A stretch of 64,000 nt of DNA. It comes from WTFY01 sp965220895 (GTDB lineage Bacteria; Pseudomonadota; Gammaproteobacteria; UBA4575). Where the stretch lies: contig OZ244850.1 in assembly GCA_965220895.1 (NCBI GenBank), positions 186,001 through 250,000 on the forward strand. The letters run 5' to 3'. This document shows, one piece after another, positions 35,475 through 44,003 of this stretch. Each line of letters opens with the position of its first letter. Position 1 is the first letter of the stretch. The position numbers were made by a program, and so were the translations under genes. The notes under the pieces were generated by a model. It ran no database searches. It saw nothing but the letters and a program-made list of their open reading frames with translations, and was not told the origin of the DNA.

Positions 35475-35870
35475 CTAGGCCTGTATTCCGTAATTGAGCC
35501 AGGCGATGAGCCAAACGCCTGCCGTGAAGGCCACGGTGGCCAGTATGACCACGATACCCGAGATCCGTGTGGCGTCAATTCCGAAGCCGAATCCCGCATC
35601 AAACACCAGGTGGCGTACTCCATTGAACAGATGCAGGAACAACGCCAAGGTCCACAAGATCAAAAACACCTGACCCCATACCGTCGAGATATAGGCTCTC
35701 AGTACCTCATAAGCACCCGGACCTGCGGCGATCGAAAGCAGTACCCCAACCAGCAGCAGGGCTCCCACGCCAAGTGCGGCTCCCGTGATCCGGTGAAGGA
35801 TGGAGATGACCATCGCAAGGGGCCAGCGATAGATCTGCAAATGCGGGGATAATGGCCTATCCGGGTCCAC
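35475..35870 (-). CDS. sdhC: succinate dehydrogenase cytochrome b556 subunit SdhC
   Basis: Second membrane anchor of complex II, 131 residues with three helices. The N-terminal RPLSPHLQIYRWP and the heme-ligand region LHLFNGVRHLVFD are diagnostic. The start is the GTG at 35870: AGGGAG lies six bases upstream, whereas the longer open frame to 35954 has no such signal. It is the first gene of sdhCDABE. The tnpB element ends only 113 bases upstream on the same strand, so the native promoter region has been shortened or replaced. Confidence 0.92.
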   Translation of the reverse strand: MDPDRPLSPHLQIYRWPLAMVISILHRITGAALGVGALLLVGVLLSIAAGPGAYEVLRAYISTVWGQVFLILWTLALFLHLFNGVRHLVFDAGFGFGIDATRISGIVVILATVAFTAGVWLIAWLNYGIQA

Positions 35871-35959
35871 CAGAGACTCCCTTGAAGAACTGTGAATACA
35901 TGAATATGAAATAACCCCTGTACGACCTGCCGACAATGTACAGAGGTCATCCAAATGAT

Positions 35960-37218
35960 TTATAGGAAATTATATACTCAAGCCTACAATGGACCCGAAG
36001 TATCCATTTGACGCTTCGCAGGCCAGCTGATGCTGCCACCTCCACGTCCAGTGGCCCCATTCCCGAAGGCCAGTATATTCAATGCGGCATTGTGATCCGC
36101 ATGATCCCGATAGCCACAGGCCACACACTCATGCCAGGCCCGGGTCTTTCTGTTCTTCCTGTCGGTGTGTCCGCACGCATGGCAGGTCTGGCTGGTGTAC
36201 GCAGGATTAACCTTCTCTACGCTCGCCTTGTAACCAAGGCACTGCTCCAGCTTGTACCACCCCGAGTTGAGAATCGCCCGGTTCAGCCCGGCTTTCTGTT
36301 TCACAGCCTTGCCGGGGTTCTCTTTCGTACCCTTGGCGCTCGCCGTCATGCCTTTCGTATCCAGGTCTTCGAGGTAAGCAACATTGTACTGATCGGCAAT
36401 CTCTCTTGAGACCTGGTGGCACCAGTCGGTGCGCGCCTGTGTGATCTTCTGTTGCGTGCGGGCATGGAGATTTCTGGCTTTCAGGTACCGGTTGGATGGC
36501 CTGATGCCTTGTTTTCTATTGCCGCGCTGCCGCCTTGCCATCATGCGCTGGTACCTTCGTTTCCGGGCTTCAAGCTTCTCCAGGTCTGGCGTGTAGTGCA
36601 CGATACCATCGGAGCGGGCCACCTGGCCGACGTTGCGGTCGATGCCCACTGCCTTGACGCTTTCAGGCTTCTTCATGACCTCGACTTCGTACACGATGTA
36701 GGCATACCAGCCTCGGGCTTCGCGCTTGACCGTGCCAGACACAGGCGTTGCATCTGGATAAGGATTGCAGCCGGACAGCTTGACCTGACCAATCCTTTGA
36801 ATGTGAAGGTACTGGCCTTGCAGTCTGAACATGCCTGAGCCTAGCGGGAACGAGGGTGCATGGTCGTAGTGCGCCTTGAACCGAGGAAGGCCGCCTTTGC
36901 CTGCGTAGAATTTCTTGTAGGCCGTCTCGATCGGCTTTAGAGATAGCTTCACAATATTGGCTGAATATTCTTGCAGCCATAGTTCTTGATATCTGCGCCA
37001 AGTCGTGAACAACATACCATTGCTGTACCAGCGCGGGTCACATCGACCGCTAAAGCTGTAATCGTCTTTCAGCTTGCCGACGAAGCGGTTCCACGTGAAC
37101 CGGCAGGCCTCGGCAGTGCCATGTAGCTTCTTGGCCTTGGCTGCCGAGCCGGGGTGCAGGCGGTAACGGATGGTGCGGTGCGCGTTCATTGCAGACTTAG
37201 GTATATAATTCCTTTTAA
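35960..37218 (-). mobile_element. IS1341-like element carrying only tnpB (ends not resolved)
   Basis: The region holding tnpB without a tnpA transposase gene. An imperfect inverted match is seen between 35960-35976 and 37202-37218 (TATATAATTCCTTTTAA against TATATAATTTCCTATAA); the second copy lies within the first codons of tnpB, so it may not be the true end. True IS200/IS605-type ends have subterminal hairpins and no inverted repeats, and I cannot fix them by eye. The coordinates span this match only. The element sits between the divergent sdhC and ygfZ genes. Confidence 0.4.
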
Positions 37219-37228
37219 TTCTTGGCAT
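35984..37228 (-). CDS. tnpB: TnpB RNA-guided nuclease of an IS200/IS605-IS1341 element
   Basis: TnpB of 414 residues, ancestor-type relative of Cas12. In studied systems it uses an omega RNA from the element's right end to cut DNA beside a short target motif and so helps the element persist. The RuvC residues are all present: AVGIDRNVG (Asp, near 195), LEDLDTKGM (Glu, near 290) and YRDHADHNAALNIL (Asp). A four-cysteine zinc knuckle, CHACGH...CVACGY, lies between the second and third. It appears intact, with no frameshift. The ATG at 37228 is used; one at 37189 is possible. The omega RNA is expected to overlap this gene's 3' end and run toward sdhC. Confidence 0.9.
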   Translation of the reverse strand: MPRIKRNYIPKSAMNAHRTIRYRLHPGSAAKAKKLHGTAEACRFTWNRFVGKLKDDYSFSGRCDPRWYSNGMLFTTWRRYQELWLQEYSANIVKLSLKPIETAYKKFYAGKGGLPRFKAHYDHAPSFPLGSGMFRLQGQYLHIQRIGQVKLSGCNPYPDATPVSGTVKREARGWYAYIVYEVEVMKKPESVKAVGIDRNVGQVARSDGIVHYTPDLEKLEARKRRYQRMMARRQRGNRKQGIRPSNRYLKARNLHARTQQKITQARTDWCHQVSREIADQYNVAYLEDLDTKGMTASAKGTKENPGKAVKQKAGLNRAILNSGWYKLEQCLGYKASVEKVNPAYTSQTCHACGHTDRKNRKTRAWHECVACGYRDHADHNAALNILAFGNGATGRGGGSISWPAKRQMDTSGPL

Positions 37229-37361
37229 CGGATACTACCTGATTAGCGGGCCATATTGAATATCCCTTGAAATAATGTCAATAATTACAATCAGTTAAGG
37301 GTTTCATGCCGGCCCGCCAGCCTCCCTGCGGGCAGGAACCCATGGAAATTACAAAAGACCA

Positions 37362-38438
37362 ATGGCCAATCCATCTCCAGACAAGCCTGAAATGAGCGGC
37401 GCCTGGCAAGAGTTCCTGAAGGCACACGATGCCGTAATGGAGAATGGCCGGGCAGTCTCCTTCGGCCCTTCGGCACCGCCCTACCCCGGTATACAGGATA
37501 CCTGCGTGTGCGAGCTTACTCCCTTGGGCCTGATTCGGGTCACGGGCGAGGAAGCCCGAACTTTCCTGCACAGCCAGTTCACCAATGACCTGGAGCTCGT
37601 CACGGCACAGACCGGTCAGTTGAGCAGCTACTGCAATCCCAAGGGCAGGCTATTGTCCATCTTCCAGATTTACCAGCGTGACGGGGACTATTTCCTGGTC
37701 CTGCCCAAAGACGTCATCGAGGTCACCCTTGGCAAACTTGCGATGTACAAGCTTCGTGCCAAGGCCGAGCTGTCCGATGTCTCCGATCAATTTGTCTTAT
37801 TTGGCGCAGCCGGACCCGAGGTGAAACCAGCCTTCGAAAACCTGGGGATTGCGCTGCCACAAAAAACCTATGGCTGTACCTGGGAAAACGGGATGACCCT
37901 AGTTCGCCTGCCAAGCGAGAACAGCAGAATCTTAATTGTGACAGAGGCGGAAACAGCGGTTTCCCTGGGCGAGCAGTTGACTGAAAAAATGCCACTGGCG
38001 ACATCCCGCCTTTGGGACCTGCACGACATCTCGTGCGGAATTCCCCGGGTGACTGCACTGACAAATGAAGCCTTTACCCCGCAAATGACTAACCTGGAAC
38101 TGGTCGATGGTGTAAGTTTCAGCAAGGGGTGCTACCCGGGTCAGGAAGTGGTAGCGCGGACGCATTACCTGGGCAAGCCCAACCGGCGCATGTACCAGGC
38201 CTGCATTGCCACCGAGCGCTTGCCCGAGCCGGGCACCAATATCTTCTCTGCAGAAGAAGGTGATCAGCCCCTGGGGAAAGTGGTGGTCTCGCAAATGGTT
38301 TCCGCGAAACAAGCCAGCGCACTCATCGTTTTACGCACCCAAAAAGAGGGCGATCCAGATTTGCGGATTGAATCGGCAGATGGGCCTGCCGTTTCCCTGC
38401 AGAAACTGCCCTACTCGTTGCAACCCAGCCCGGACTGA
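37362..38438 (+). CDS. ygfZ: YgfZ/GcvT-domain folate-binding protein
   Basis: Folate-dependent protein needed for some iron-sulfur enzymes and tRNA thiolation in E. coli. The 358 residues have the GcvT-like fold and the diagnostic motif KGCYPGQEVVAR near residue 255-266, with the conserved cysteine. It is often found near sdhE; here only the tnpB insertion separates it from the sdh operon. The leader contains a GCCCGC/GCGGGC hairpin at 37312-37333, 29 bases before the ATG, with no T-run. Convergent with lysS, eight bases apart. Confidence 0.93.
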   Translation: MANPSPDKPEMSGAWQEFLKAHDAVMENGRAVSFGPSAPPYPGIQDTCVCELTPLGLIRVTGEEARTFLHSQFTNDLELVTAQTGQLSSYCNPKGRLLSIFQIYQRDGDYFLVLPKDVIEVTLGKLAMYKLRAKAELSDVSDQFVLFGAAGPEVKPAFENLGIALPQKTYGCTWENGMTLVRLPSENSRILIVTEAETAVSLGEQLTEKMPLATSRLWDLHDISCGIPRVTALTNEAFTPQMTNLELVDGVSFSKGCYPGQEVVARTHYLGKPNRRMYQACIATERLPEPGTNIFSAEEGDQPLGKVVVSQMVSAKQASALIVLRTQKEGDPDLRIESADGPAVSLQKLPYSLQPSPD

Positions 38439-38446
38439 TACAGGCC

Positions 38447-39955
38447 TCAGGTGTCAGTATCCTGGCTGCCTGATTCCGGTCTCATCTGCGGGAACAGGAT
38501 GACATCGCGGATGCTGCGCGAGTCGGTCAGCAGCATTACCAGGCGATCGACCCCGATGCCCTCCCCTGCAGTAGGAGGCAAGCCGTATTCCAGTGCACGG
38601 ATGTAGTCTTCATCGTAACTCATGGCCTCTGCATCGCCGGATTCCTTCTCCGCAGTCTGCAGCCTGAAACGCTCAGCCTGATCCTCCGGGTCGTTCAGCT
38701 CGGAAAACCCGTTGGCAATTTCCCTGCCGGCGACAAAAAATTCAAAGCGATCGGTCACGGACGGGTCATCGTCATTTCTTCTAGCCAGTGGAGAGACCTC
38801 GGTCGGAAACGCCGTGATGAACGTGGGGTCCCTGAGCTTTCCCTCGACCGTTTTCTCAAAGATCTCGATCTGTACCTTGCCAAGCTTGTCATCGGGCTTG
38901 ACCGGCACATCTAGTTGAGCCGCTGCGCTTTTGGCCTTCGCCAGCGTATCGACCCCGTCAGGCTCCAGTGCTGGATTGAAATGCAGTATCGACTCCTTCA
39001 CGGTCATGCGCCGGAAAGGCTTGGAGAAATCAATGGCCTCCCCGCCATAGGGTACGGACGTGGTACCCAGCACCTCGTGGCAGACCCCGCGCATCATCTC
39101 CTCGGTCAGTTCCATCAGGTCATGAAAATCGGAATACGCCTGGTAGAATTCCAGCATGGTGAACTCCGGGTTGTGCTGCGTGGACAAGCCTTCGTTGCGA
39201 AAATTGCGGTTGATCTCAAATACCCGCTCCACGCCGCCAATGACAAGGCGCTTCAGGTACAGCTCAGGCGCAACACGCATGTACAGCGGCCTTCCCAGTG
39301 CATTGTGATAGGTCTCGAACGGGCGGGCAGTCGCACCACCGGCGATGGCCTGCATCATGGGAGTTTCAACTTCGACGAAATCCCGCGCGGTCAGGAACTT
39401 TCGCAGGCTGCGGATGATGGCGGTACGCTTCTGCAGGACCCTGCGCGAGTCCTCGTTCATGATCAGGTCCACGTAGCGACGCCGGTAGCGCTGTTCCTGG
39501 TCGGTGAGTCCGTGAAATTTTTCAGGCAGCGGGCGCAGGGACTTGGTCAGCAGGACGGCGGACTGGATCTTGATATACAGGTCCCCCTTGCCGGACTTGT
39601 GAACCGGGCCTGTGACCCCCACGATATCCCCGGTATCCCATGCATCGACCTCCCCAGCAAGCGATTCGAGGGAGTTCTTGCGATCCAGGTAGGCCTGTAT
39701 GCGACCGCTTGTGTCCTGCAGCACCAGAAAGGAACTTCGCTTCGCCATGATGCGGGCACCAACGGACACACACCGGTTCAACTCAACGAGCTCATCCTTG
39801 GACTTGCCGGAAAGCGCATCCTGCAGTTCCTGGGCCAGTGCATCCCTTCGAAAATCGTTCGGGAAGGCTGGACCCTTTTTCCTGATCGCATCCAGCTTGG
39901 CCCGGCGTTGCGCAATCAGCCGGTTTTCATCGGACATCGGGTCTTTTTCGGACAT
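38447..39955 (-). CDS. lysS: lysyl-tRNA synthetase, class II
   Basis: Charges tRNA-Lys with lysine in the cytosol. At 502 residues it has an N-terminal OB-fold anticodon domain and a class II core: motif 2 near RNEGLSTQHNPEFTMLEFYQA and motif 3 GIGVDRLVMLLTDS. The ATG at 39955 lies four bases after the prfB stop; a frame open to 39997 would overlap prfB. The prfB-lysS pair is a widespread arrangement, and the two are surely cotranscribed. Confidence 0.96.
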   Translation of the reverse strand: MSEKDPMSDENRLIAQRRAKLDAIRKKGPAFPNDFRRDALAQELQDALSGKSKDELVELNRCVSVGARIMAKRSSFLVLQDTSGRIQAYLDRKNSLESLAGEVDAWDTGDIVGVTGPVHKSGKGDLYIKIQSAVLLTKSLRPLPEKFHGLTDQEQRYRRRYVDLIMNEDSRRVLQKRTAIIRSLRKFLTARDFVEVETPMMQAIAGGATARPFETYHNALGRPLYMRVAPELYLKRLVIGGVERVFEINRNFRNEGLSTQHNPEFTMLEFYQAYSDFHDLMELTEEMMRGVCHEVLGTTSVPYGGEAIDFSKPFRRMTVKESILHFNPALEPDGVDTLAKAKSAAAQLDVPVKPDDKLGKVQIEIFEKTVEGKLRDPTFITAFPTEVSPLARRNDDDPSVTDRFEFFVAGREIANGFSELNDPEDQAERFRLQTAEKESGDAEAMSYDEDYIRALEYGLPPTAGEGIGVDRLVMLLTDSRSIRDVILFPQMRPESGSQDTDT

Positions 39956-39959
39956 GCGT

Positions 39960-41055
39960 CTAGAACCCGCCCTTGAGGCTCGCCTCGATGAAGGCATCGA
40001 GATTGCCGTCCAGCACGGCCTGGGTGTTGCCAGTTTCGACGGAGGTGCGCAGGTCCTTGATGCGTGACTGGTCGAGCACGTAGGAACGAATCTGGCTGCC
40101 CCACCCGATATCGGCCTTGCTGTCTTCCAGGGCCTGCTTTTCGCTGTCGCGCTTCTTCACTTCCATCTCAAACAGCTTGGCGCGCAGCTGCTTCATGGCG
40201 GTGTCCTTGTTACGGTGCTTGGAACGGTCATTTTGACACTGCGTGACCACCCCGGTGGGCAGGTGCGTGATGCGTACGGCGGACTCGGTCTTGTTGACGT
40301 GCTGGCCCCCCGCACCACTGGCACGATACACATCGATTCGCAGGTCGGCAGGATTGATTTCAATATCGATATCCTCGTTCACTTCGGGAGAAACAAATAC
40401 GGCGGCAAAGGAGGTGTGTCTTCGGTTACCTGAGTCAAACGGCGACTTGCGCACCAGACGGTGTACACCGGTTTCCGTGCGCAGCCACCCGAAGGCATAC
40501 TCACCCCCGAACCGGACGGTTGCACTCTTGATGCCTGCTACCTCGCCAGGCGAAACCTCAATCAGTTCGGTTGCAAACTCCTTGCGCTCTCCCCAGCGAA
40601 GGTACATCCGCAACAGCATCTCGGCCCAGTCCTGGGCTTCCGTACCCCCGGAGCCGGACTGTATGTCGAGAAATGCGTCGCTGGCGTCCATTTCACCCGA
40701 GAACATCCGGCTGAACTCAAGCTTGGCGATACTGGATTCCAGCTCCGACAGATCCTCCTCGACGGCCTGGATGGCGTCCTGGTCCCCCTCGTCGATTGCC
40801 AGCTCCAGTAGACTTCCTGCATCCGCGATGCCCGTTTCCACGCGCTCAATGGTTTGCACGACGGTCTCGAGTTCTGCCCGTTGCTTGCCGAGTTTTTGCA
40901 CCACCTCGGGCTGGTTCCAGACGTCCGGGCTCTCTAGCTCTCGGTTGAGTTCATGCAGGCGTTCGCTTTTGCCCTCGTAGTCAAAGATACCCCCTGAGAT
41001 GAACAGCGCGTGCCCGCAGGTCCCCGATCAGGTTTTGTAGTGCATTGGTTTCCAT
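39960..41055 (-). CDS. prfB: peptide chain release factor 2, with programmed +1 frameshift
   Basis: Release factor 2 terminates translation at UGA and UAA. The gene is read in two frames: 24 codons from the ATG at 41055, then a +1 shift at CTT TGA C skips base 40983, and 340 codons follow to 39960, 364 residues in all (E. coli 365). The stop-recognition tripeptide SPF lies in RKSPFDSGNRRHTSF, and the catalytic GGQ in SGAGGQHVNKTES. The in-frame TGA lets RF2 control its own synthesis. lysS follows. This is a functional gene, not a pseudogene. Confidence 0.97.
40980..40998 (-). other. prfB programmed frameshift site
   Basis: On the coding strand the sequence is CTC AGG GGG TAT CTT TGA C. The internal Shine-Dalgarno-like AGGGGG stands three bases before the CTT TGA slip codon pair, exactly as in the E. 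coli RF2 site. When RF2 is scarce, the ribosome pauses at TGA and shifts +1 to read GAC. Confidence 0.96.
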
Positions 41056-41246
41056 CGTGGTTACCCGGGTGAATTCAGGGAACGTATGATAGCGTATTCG
41101 GGTATCCAGAAGTAGGCACAGCATCGGCTCAGTACCTATGGCGCGGCGGCAAGCCAATGCCCTGTGCAAGTCTCACCTTCACCCAGACCGGTGCCCCGGC
41201 GTAGATCGTCCAAGTCAATCGTTGCAGGTGATATATACTTGACTGC

Positions 41247-41266
41247 GGCAATCCCCAAGGATTGCC
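41247..41266 (+). promoter_or_regulatory. hairpin enclosing the leader-ORF ribosome-binding site
   Basis: GGCAATCC-CCAA-GGATTGCC is a perfect eight-pair stem with a four-base loop. The AAGGA ribosome-binding site of the following ATG at 41269 lies half in the loop and half in the 3' arm. Folding would therefore hide the site. It is just upstream of the DUF6513-DUF447-mfnB operon, suggesting control of translation initiation by RNA structure, temperature or a ligand or protein. The structure is seen; the regulation is inferred. Confidence 0.55.
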
Positions 41267-41268
41267 TG

Positions 41269-41289
41269 ATGCGTACACCACGGGCATGA
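41269..41289 (+). CDS. putative six-codon leader ORF
   Basis: ATG at 41269 with AAGGA seven bases upstream encodes MRTPRA and stops at TGA 41287-41289. That stop overlaps the ATG of the DUF6513 gene at 41286 (ATGA). The DUF6513 ATG itself has only a weak ribosome-binding site. So the short ORF could load ribosomes that reinitiate on the main gene. It is too short to test by composition. Confidence 0.4.
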   Translation: MRTPRA

Positions 41290-42710
41290 GCGAGCACATC
41301 CTATTCCTGACCGGCAAACTTGCAGAAAAAAGTTTGCGACGTGTGCTGGAATCCGTGCAACCGACCGACTTCACCTATGAAATACGTCAACTCGGAGTAA
41401 GTGTTGCCGCGCTGATGACTACCGGGCTGATCGAAAAACGCCTTACGGATACGGGTGGGGCTGACCGGATCATCATCCCCGGACGCTGCCGCGGCGAGAT
41501 TGAGGCTCTTTCCAGGTCCCTGAAAACCGCAGTCGAACGTGGCCCCTCCGAACTCAAGGATTTACCTGCATACCTTGGACAATCCACAAAAAAAACAGAC
41601 CTACGCGCTTACAGCGTGCAGATTTTTGCGGAAATTGTGGACGCTCCGAACATGTCCGTCGAGGAGATTGTAGGGCGGGCACAAACCTATCAACGGGATG
41701 GCGCCAACGTCATCGACGTCGGCTGCCTGCCCGGCACCTCTTTCCCGCACCTTGGCGAGTCCGTACAGGCACTCAAGGCCGAAAATTTCAGGGTCAGTGT
41801 TGATTCACTGGAACCCCGGGACCTGGTTACCGGGGCCAACGCAGGTGCGGATTACCTGCTGAGCCTGAATGAAAAAACCCTGTGGGTGGCAGAAGAAGTG
41901 GACGCGATGCCCATCGTCATCGGCCACCCGCCGAACAACGCCCGGTCCCTGTACCGGGCGATGCGCACCCTGTCGAGGCAGGGCAAGTCCTTCATCGTAG
42001 ACTCGATCCTGGATCCGATCCATTTCGGTTTTACGGAATCCATCGTTCGATACCGCAACCTGCGCAAGCATTTTCCGGATGCTGAGATCATCATGGGCAC
42101 CGGGAACCTGACCGAGCTCACGCATGCGGATTCGGCCGGCACCAGCGCCCTACTGGCCGGCATCATGTCGGAACTCGGAATCCAGCACCTGCTGGTCACG
42201 GAAGTCAGCGAACACTGTCGGCATGCCGTTCGCGAAGCGGACCTCGCCCGGCGCATCATGCATGCCGCGAAAACGGACAATACCCTGCCCAAGGGCTACG
42301 ACGATGGCCTGATGGGCCTGCACGAACGCGAGCCGTTTCCCTACACGGCCGAGGAAATCAGGGAATTCGCCGGACAGATCCGGGACCCGAACTACCGGAT
42401 CCAGCTCAGCGACCAGGGCATTCACACCTACAACCGCGACGGCATGCACACCACCACGGATCCCTATGAAGTCTACCCGCACCTGGATGTGGAAGATGAC
42501 AGCGGCCATGCCTTCTATCTTGGCGTCGAGCATGCCCGCGCCCAGATTGCCTGGCAGCTTGGCAAAAGATATGAGCAGGATGAAGAGCTGAACTGGGGAG
42601 TGGCGACACGAAAAGAAGCCGACGACCTCAGCCGCTACAAGGCCGCGGGCTCAACCATGCACACCCGCAAGGCCCGCAAGGCCAAACGCAAGAACAGGGG
42701 GAAGCGCTAG
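41286..42710 (+). CDS. dihydropteroate synthase-like DUF6513 protein, H4MPT-linked
   Basis: A 474-residue protein with an N-terminal DUF6513-type domain (about 1-110) and a C-terminal dihydropteroate-synthase-like TIM barrel (from about QIFAEIVDAPNMSVEEI). The family is found in methanogens and H4MPT-using methylotrophs and is believed to take part in H4MPT synthesis, but its reaction is not established. Barrel landmarks include ANVIDVGCLPG, VSVDSLEPRD and the C-terminal basic tail RKARKAKRKNRGKR, which is unusual. The ATG at 41286 is preferred over an in-frame TTG at 41262. First gene of an operon with the DUF447 gene (one-base gap) and mfnB. Confidence 0.85.
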   Translation: MSEHILFLTGKLAEKSLRRVLESVQPTDFTYEIRQLGVSVAALMTTGLIEKRLTDTGGADRIIIPGRCRGEIEALSRSLKTAVERGPSELKDLPAYLGQSTKKTDLRAYSVQIFAEIVDAPNMSVEEIVGRAQTYQRDGANVIDVGCLPGTSFPHLGESVQALKAENFRVSVDSLEPRDLVTGANAGADYLLSLNEKTLWVAEEVDAMPIVIGHPPNNARSLYRAMRTLSRQGKSFIVDSILDPIHFGFTESIVRYRNLRKHFPDAEIIMGTGNLTELTHADSAGTSALLAGIMSELGIQHLLVTEVSEHCRHAVREADLARRIMHAAKTDNTLPKGYDDGLMGLHEREPFPYTAEEIREFAGQIRDPNYRIQLSDQGIHTYNRDGMHTTTDPYEVYPHLDVEDDSGHAFYLGVEHARAQIAWQLGKRYEQDEELNWGVATRKEADDLSRYKAAGSTMHTRKARKAKRKNRGKR

Positions 42711-42711
42711 C

Positions 42712-43290
42712 ATGCCGTTCATCAGAGAATGCATCGTCACCACGGTCAAAGAAAACGGCGGTGTGCATATCGCTCCCATGGGAATCCATGAAGACGGGGA
42801 GGACCTGGTCATCCTGCCCTTCAAGCCGTCCACCACGCTGGACAACCTGGAAAGACAGGGCACCGCCACACTCAACTACACGGACGATGTGCGGATCTAC
42901 GCAGGCTGCCTGACCGGGCGCAGCGACTGGCCCACCTGCCGTACGGAAGTCATCCCGGGGATGCGCCTTGAGGACAGTCTGGCCCATACGGAGCTGGAAG
43001 TGACCACCAAGGCGGACGACCCCGTGCGACCAAGATACACCTGCAAGATCCTGTTTGAAGCGACCCATGCACCCTTTCACGGCTATAATCGTGCACAGTC
43101 GGCCGTCATCGAACTTGCGATCCTCGCCAGCCGGCTGCACATGCTGCCCCAGGCCAGGGTCCGCCAGGAAATCAGCTACCTGAGAACCTGCGTGGACAAG
43201 ACTGCGGGTCCACGCGAACTCGAGGCGTGGGACTGGCTGATGACGAAGGTGGACGATTTTCAGACATCGAAAAAGGAGAACCGGCAATGA
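42712..43290 (+). CDS. DUF447 protein (flavin-reductase-like barrel), H4MPT-linked
   Basis: A 192-residue protein of the DUF447 family, which has a split-barrel fold resembling FMN-binding flavin reductases and recurs in methanogens and H4MPT-dependent methylotrophs. It opens IRECIVTTVKENGGVHIAPMGI and has FEATHAPFHGYNRAQSAVIE near residue 118-136. No reaction is known. It starts one base after the DUF6513 stop, with GGGGGAAG upstream, and its TGA overlaps the mfnB ATG (ATGA). An unidentified reductive step in H4MPT or methylofuran synthesis is conceivable but unproven. Confidence 0.85.
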   Translation: MPFIRECIVTTVKENGGVHIAPMGIHEDGEDLVILPFKPSTTLDNLERQGTATLNYTDDVRIYAGCLTGRSDWPTCRTEVIPGMRLEDSLAHTELEVTTKADDPVRPRYTCKILFEATHAPFHGYNRAQSAVIELAILASRLHMLPQARVRQEISYLRTCVDKTAGPRELEAWDWLMTKVDDFQTSKKENRQ

Positions 43291-44003
43291 CAGGGATGCT
43301 TGCAAGCGTACGTGACCTCGAAGAGGCCAATCTGGCCTGCCGGGGAGGCGCCGATATCGTCGACCTGAAGGAGCCGCGCGACGGTGCACTCGGGGCCGTT
43401 CCCCTGGACACCATGTACCGCATCGTCGACGAGCTGTGGGAAAAATGCCGGATCAGTGCCACCACTGGCGACCTGCCCGCCAACCCTGGCGCGATCGAGG
43501 ACCAGGTCATGAAAACCGCAGAAACCGGGGTCGATTACGTCAAGGTAGGCATGTTCAGCCAACGCCACATTGAAGACTGCCTGCCGACCCTGGCCTCCTG
43601 CTCGCGCATCGGTATCGCGGTCATTGCCGTCTTGTTTGCGGATACCGAATTCGACATCAACCAGGCCATTCGCAGCGTGAAACAGGCCGGCCTGAAAGGC
43701 ATCATGCTGGATACCGCAGGCAAGGGCTCGGGCAGCCTGCTTCGCCACCGAAACATCTTCGCGCTCGAGTATTTCGTGAACCGCTCACGCCAGTCCGGCC
43801 TGCTCACGGGGCTGGCGGGCTCTCTGACGATCGGGGATATCCCGACACTGATCAGAGTCACTCCCGATTACATCGGGTTTCGCACGGCATTGTGCTCGAA
43901 GCGGGAAAGAGCCAGCTGCGTAGACGAGAAAGCCCTGCGGGAAGTTAGAAGAGCAATTCCGGCGGTCCCGGACACCCTCTACTGGCGGACCAGCTCCTCG
44001 TGA
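43287..44003 (+). CDS. mfnB: (5-formylfuran-3-yl)methyl phosphate synthase MfnB
   Basis: Makes the furan ring of methanofuran/methylofuran from two glyceraldehyde-3-phosphate molecules. The 238 residues form the DUF556 TIM barrel: LASVRDLEEANLACRGGADIVDLKEP, where a catalytic lysine sits in the DLKEP region, then DYVKVGMF with a second lysine, and GIMLDTAGKGSGSLL. AAGGAGA precedes the ATG at 43287. It is last in the plus-strand operon and its 3' end overlaps the convergent permease gene by 25 bases. Confidence 0.92.
   Translation: MTGMLASVRDLEEANLACRGGADIVDLKEPRDGALGAVPLDTMYRIVDELWEKCRISATTGDLPANPGAIEDQVMKTAETGVDYVKVGMFSQRHIEDCLPTLASCSRIGIAVIAVLFADTEFDINQAIRSVKQAGLKGIMLDTAGKGSGSLLRHRNIFALEYFVNRSRQSGLLTGLAGSLTIGDIPTLIRVTPDYIGFRTALCSKRERASCVDEKALREVRRAIPAVPDTLYWRTSSS

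Noticed and set aside
35984..37228. A CRISPR-Cas12 effector
   Set aside because: The size (414 residues) and layout are those of TnpB, and no repeat array or cas adaptation genes are in the window.
40981..41169. prfB as a frameshifted pseudogene, or the 5' frame as a separate small gene
   Set aside because: The interruption is exactly the programmed RF2 frameshift site and the joined protein has normal length and motifs.
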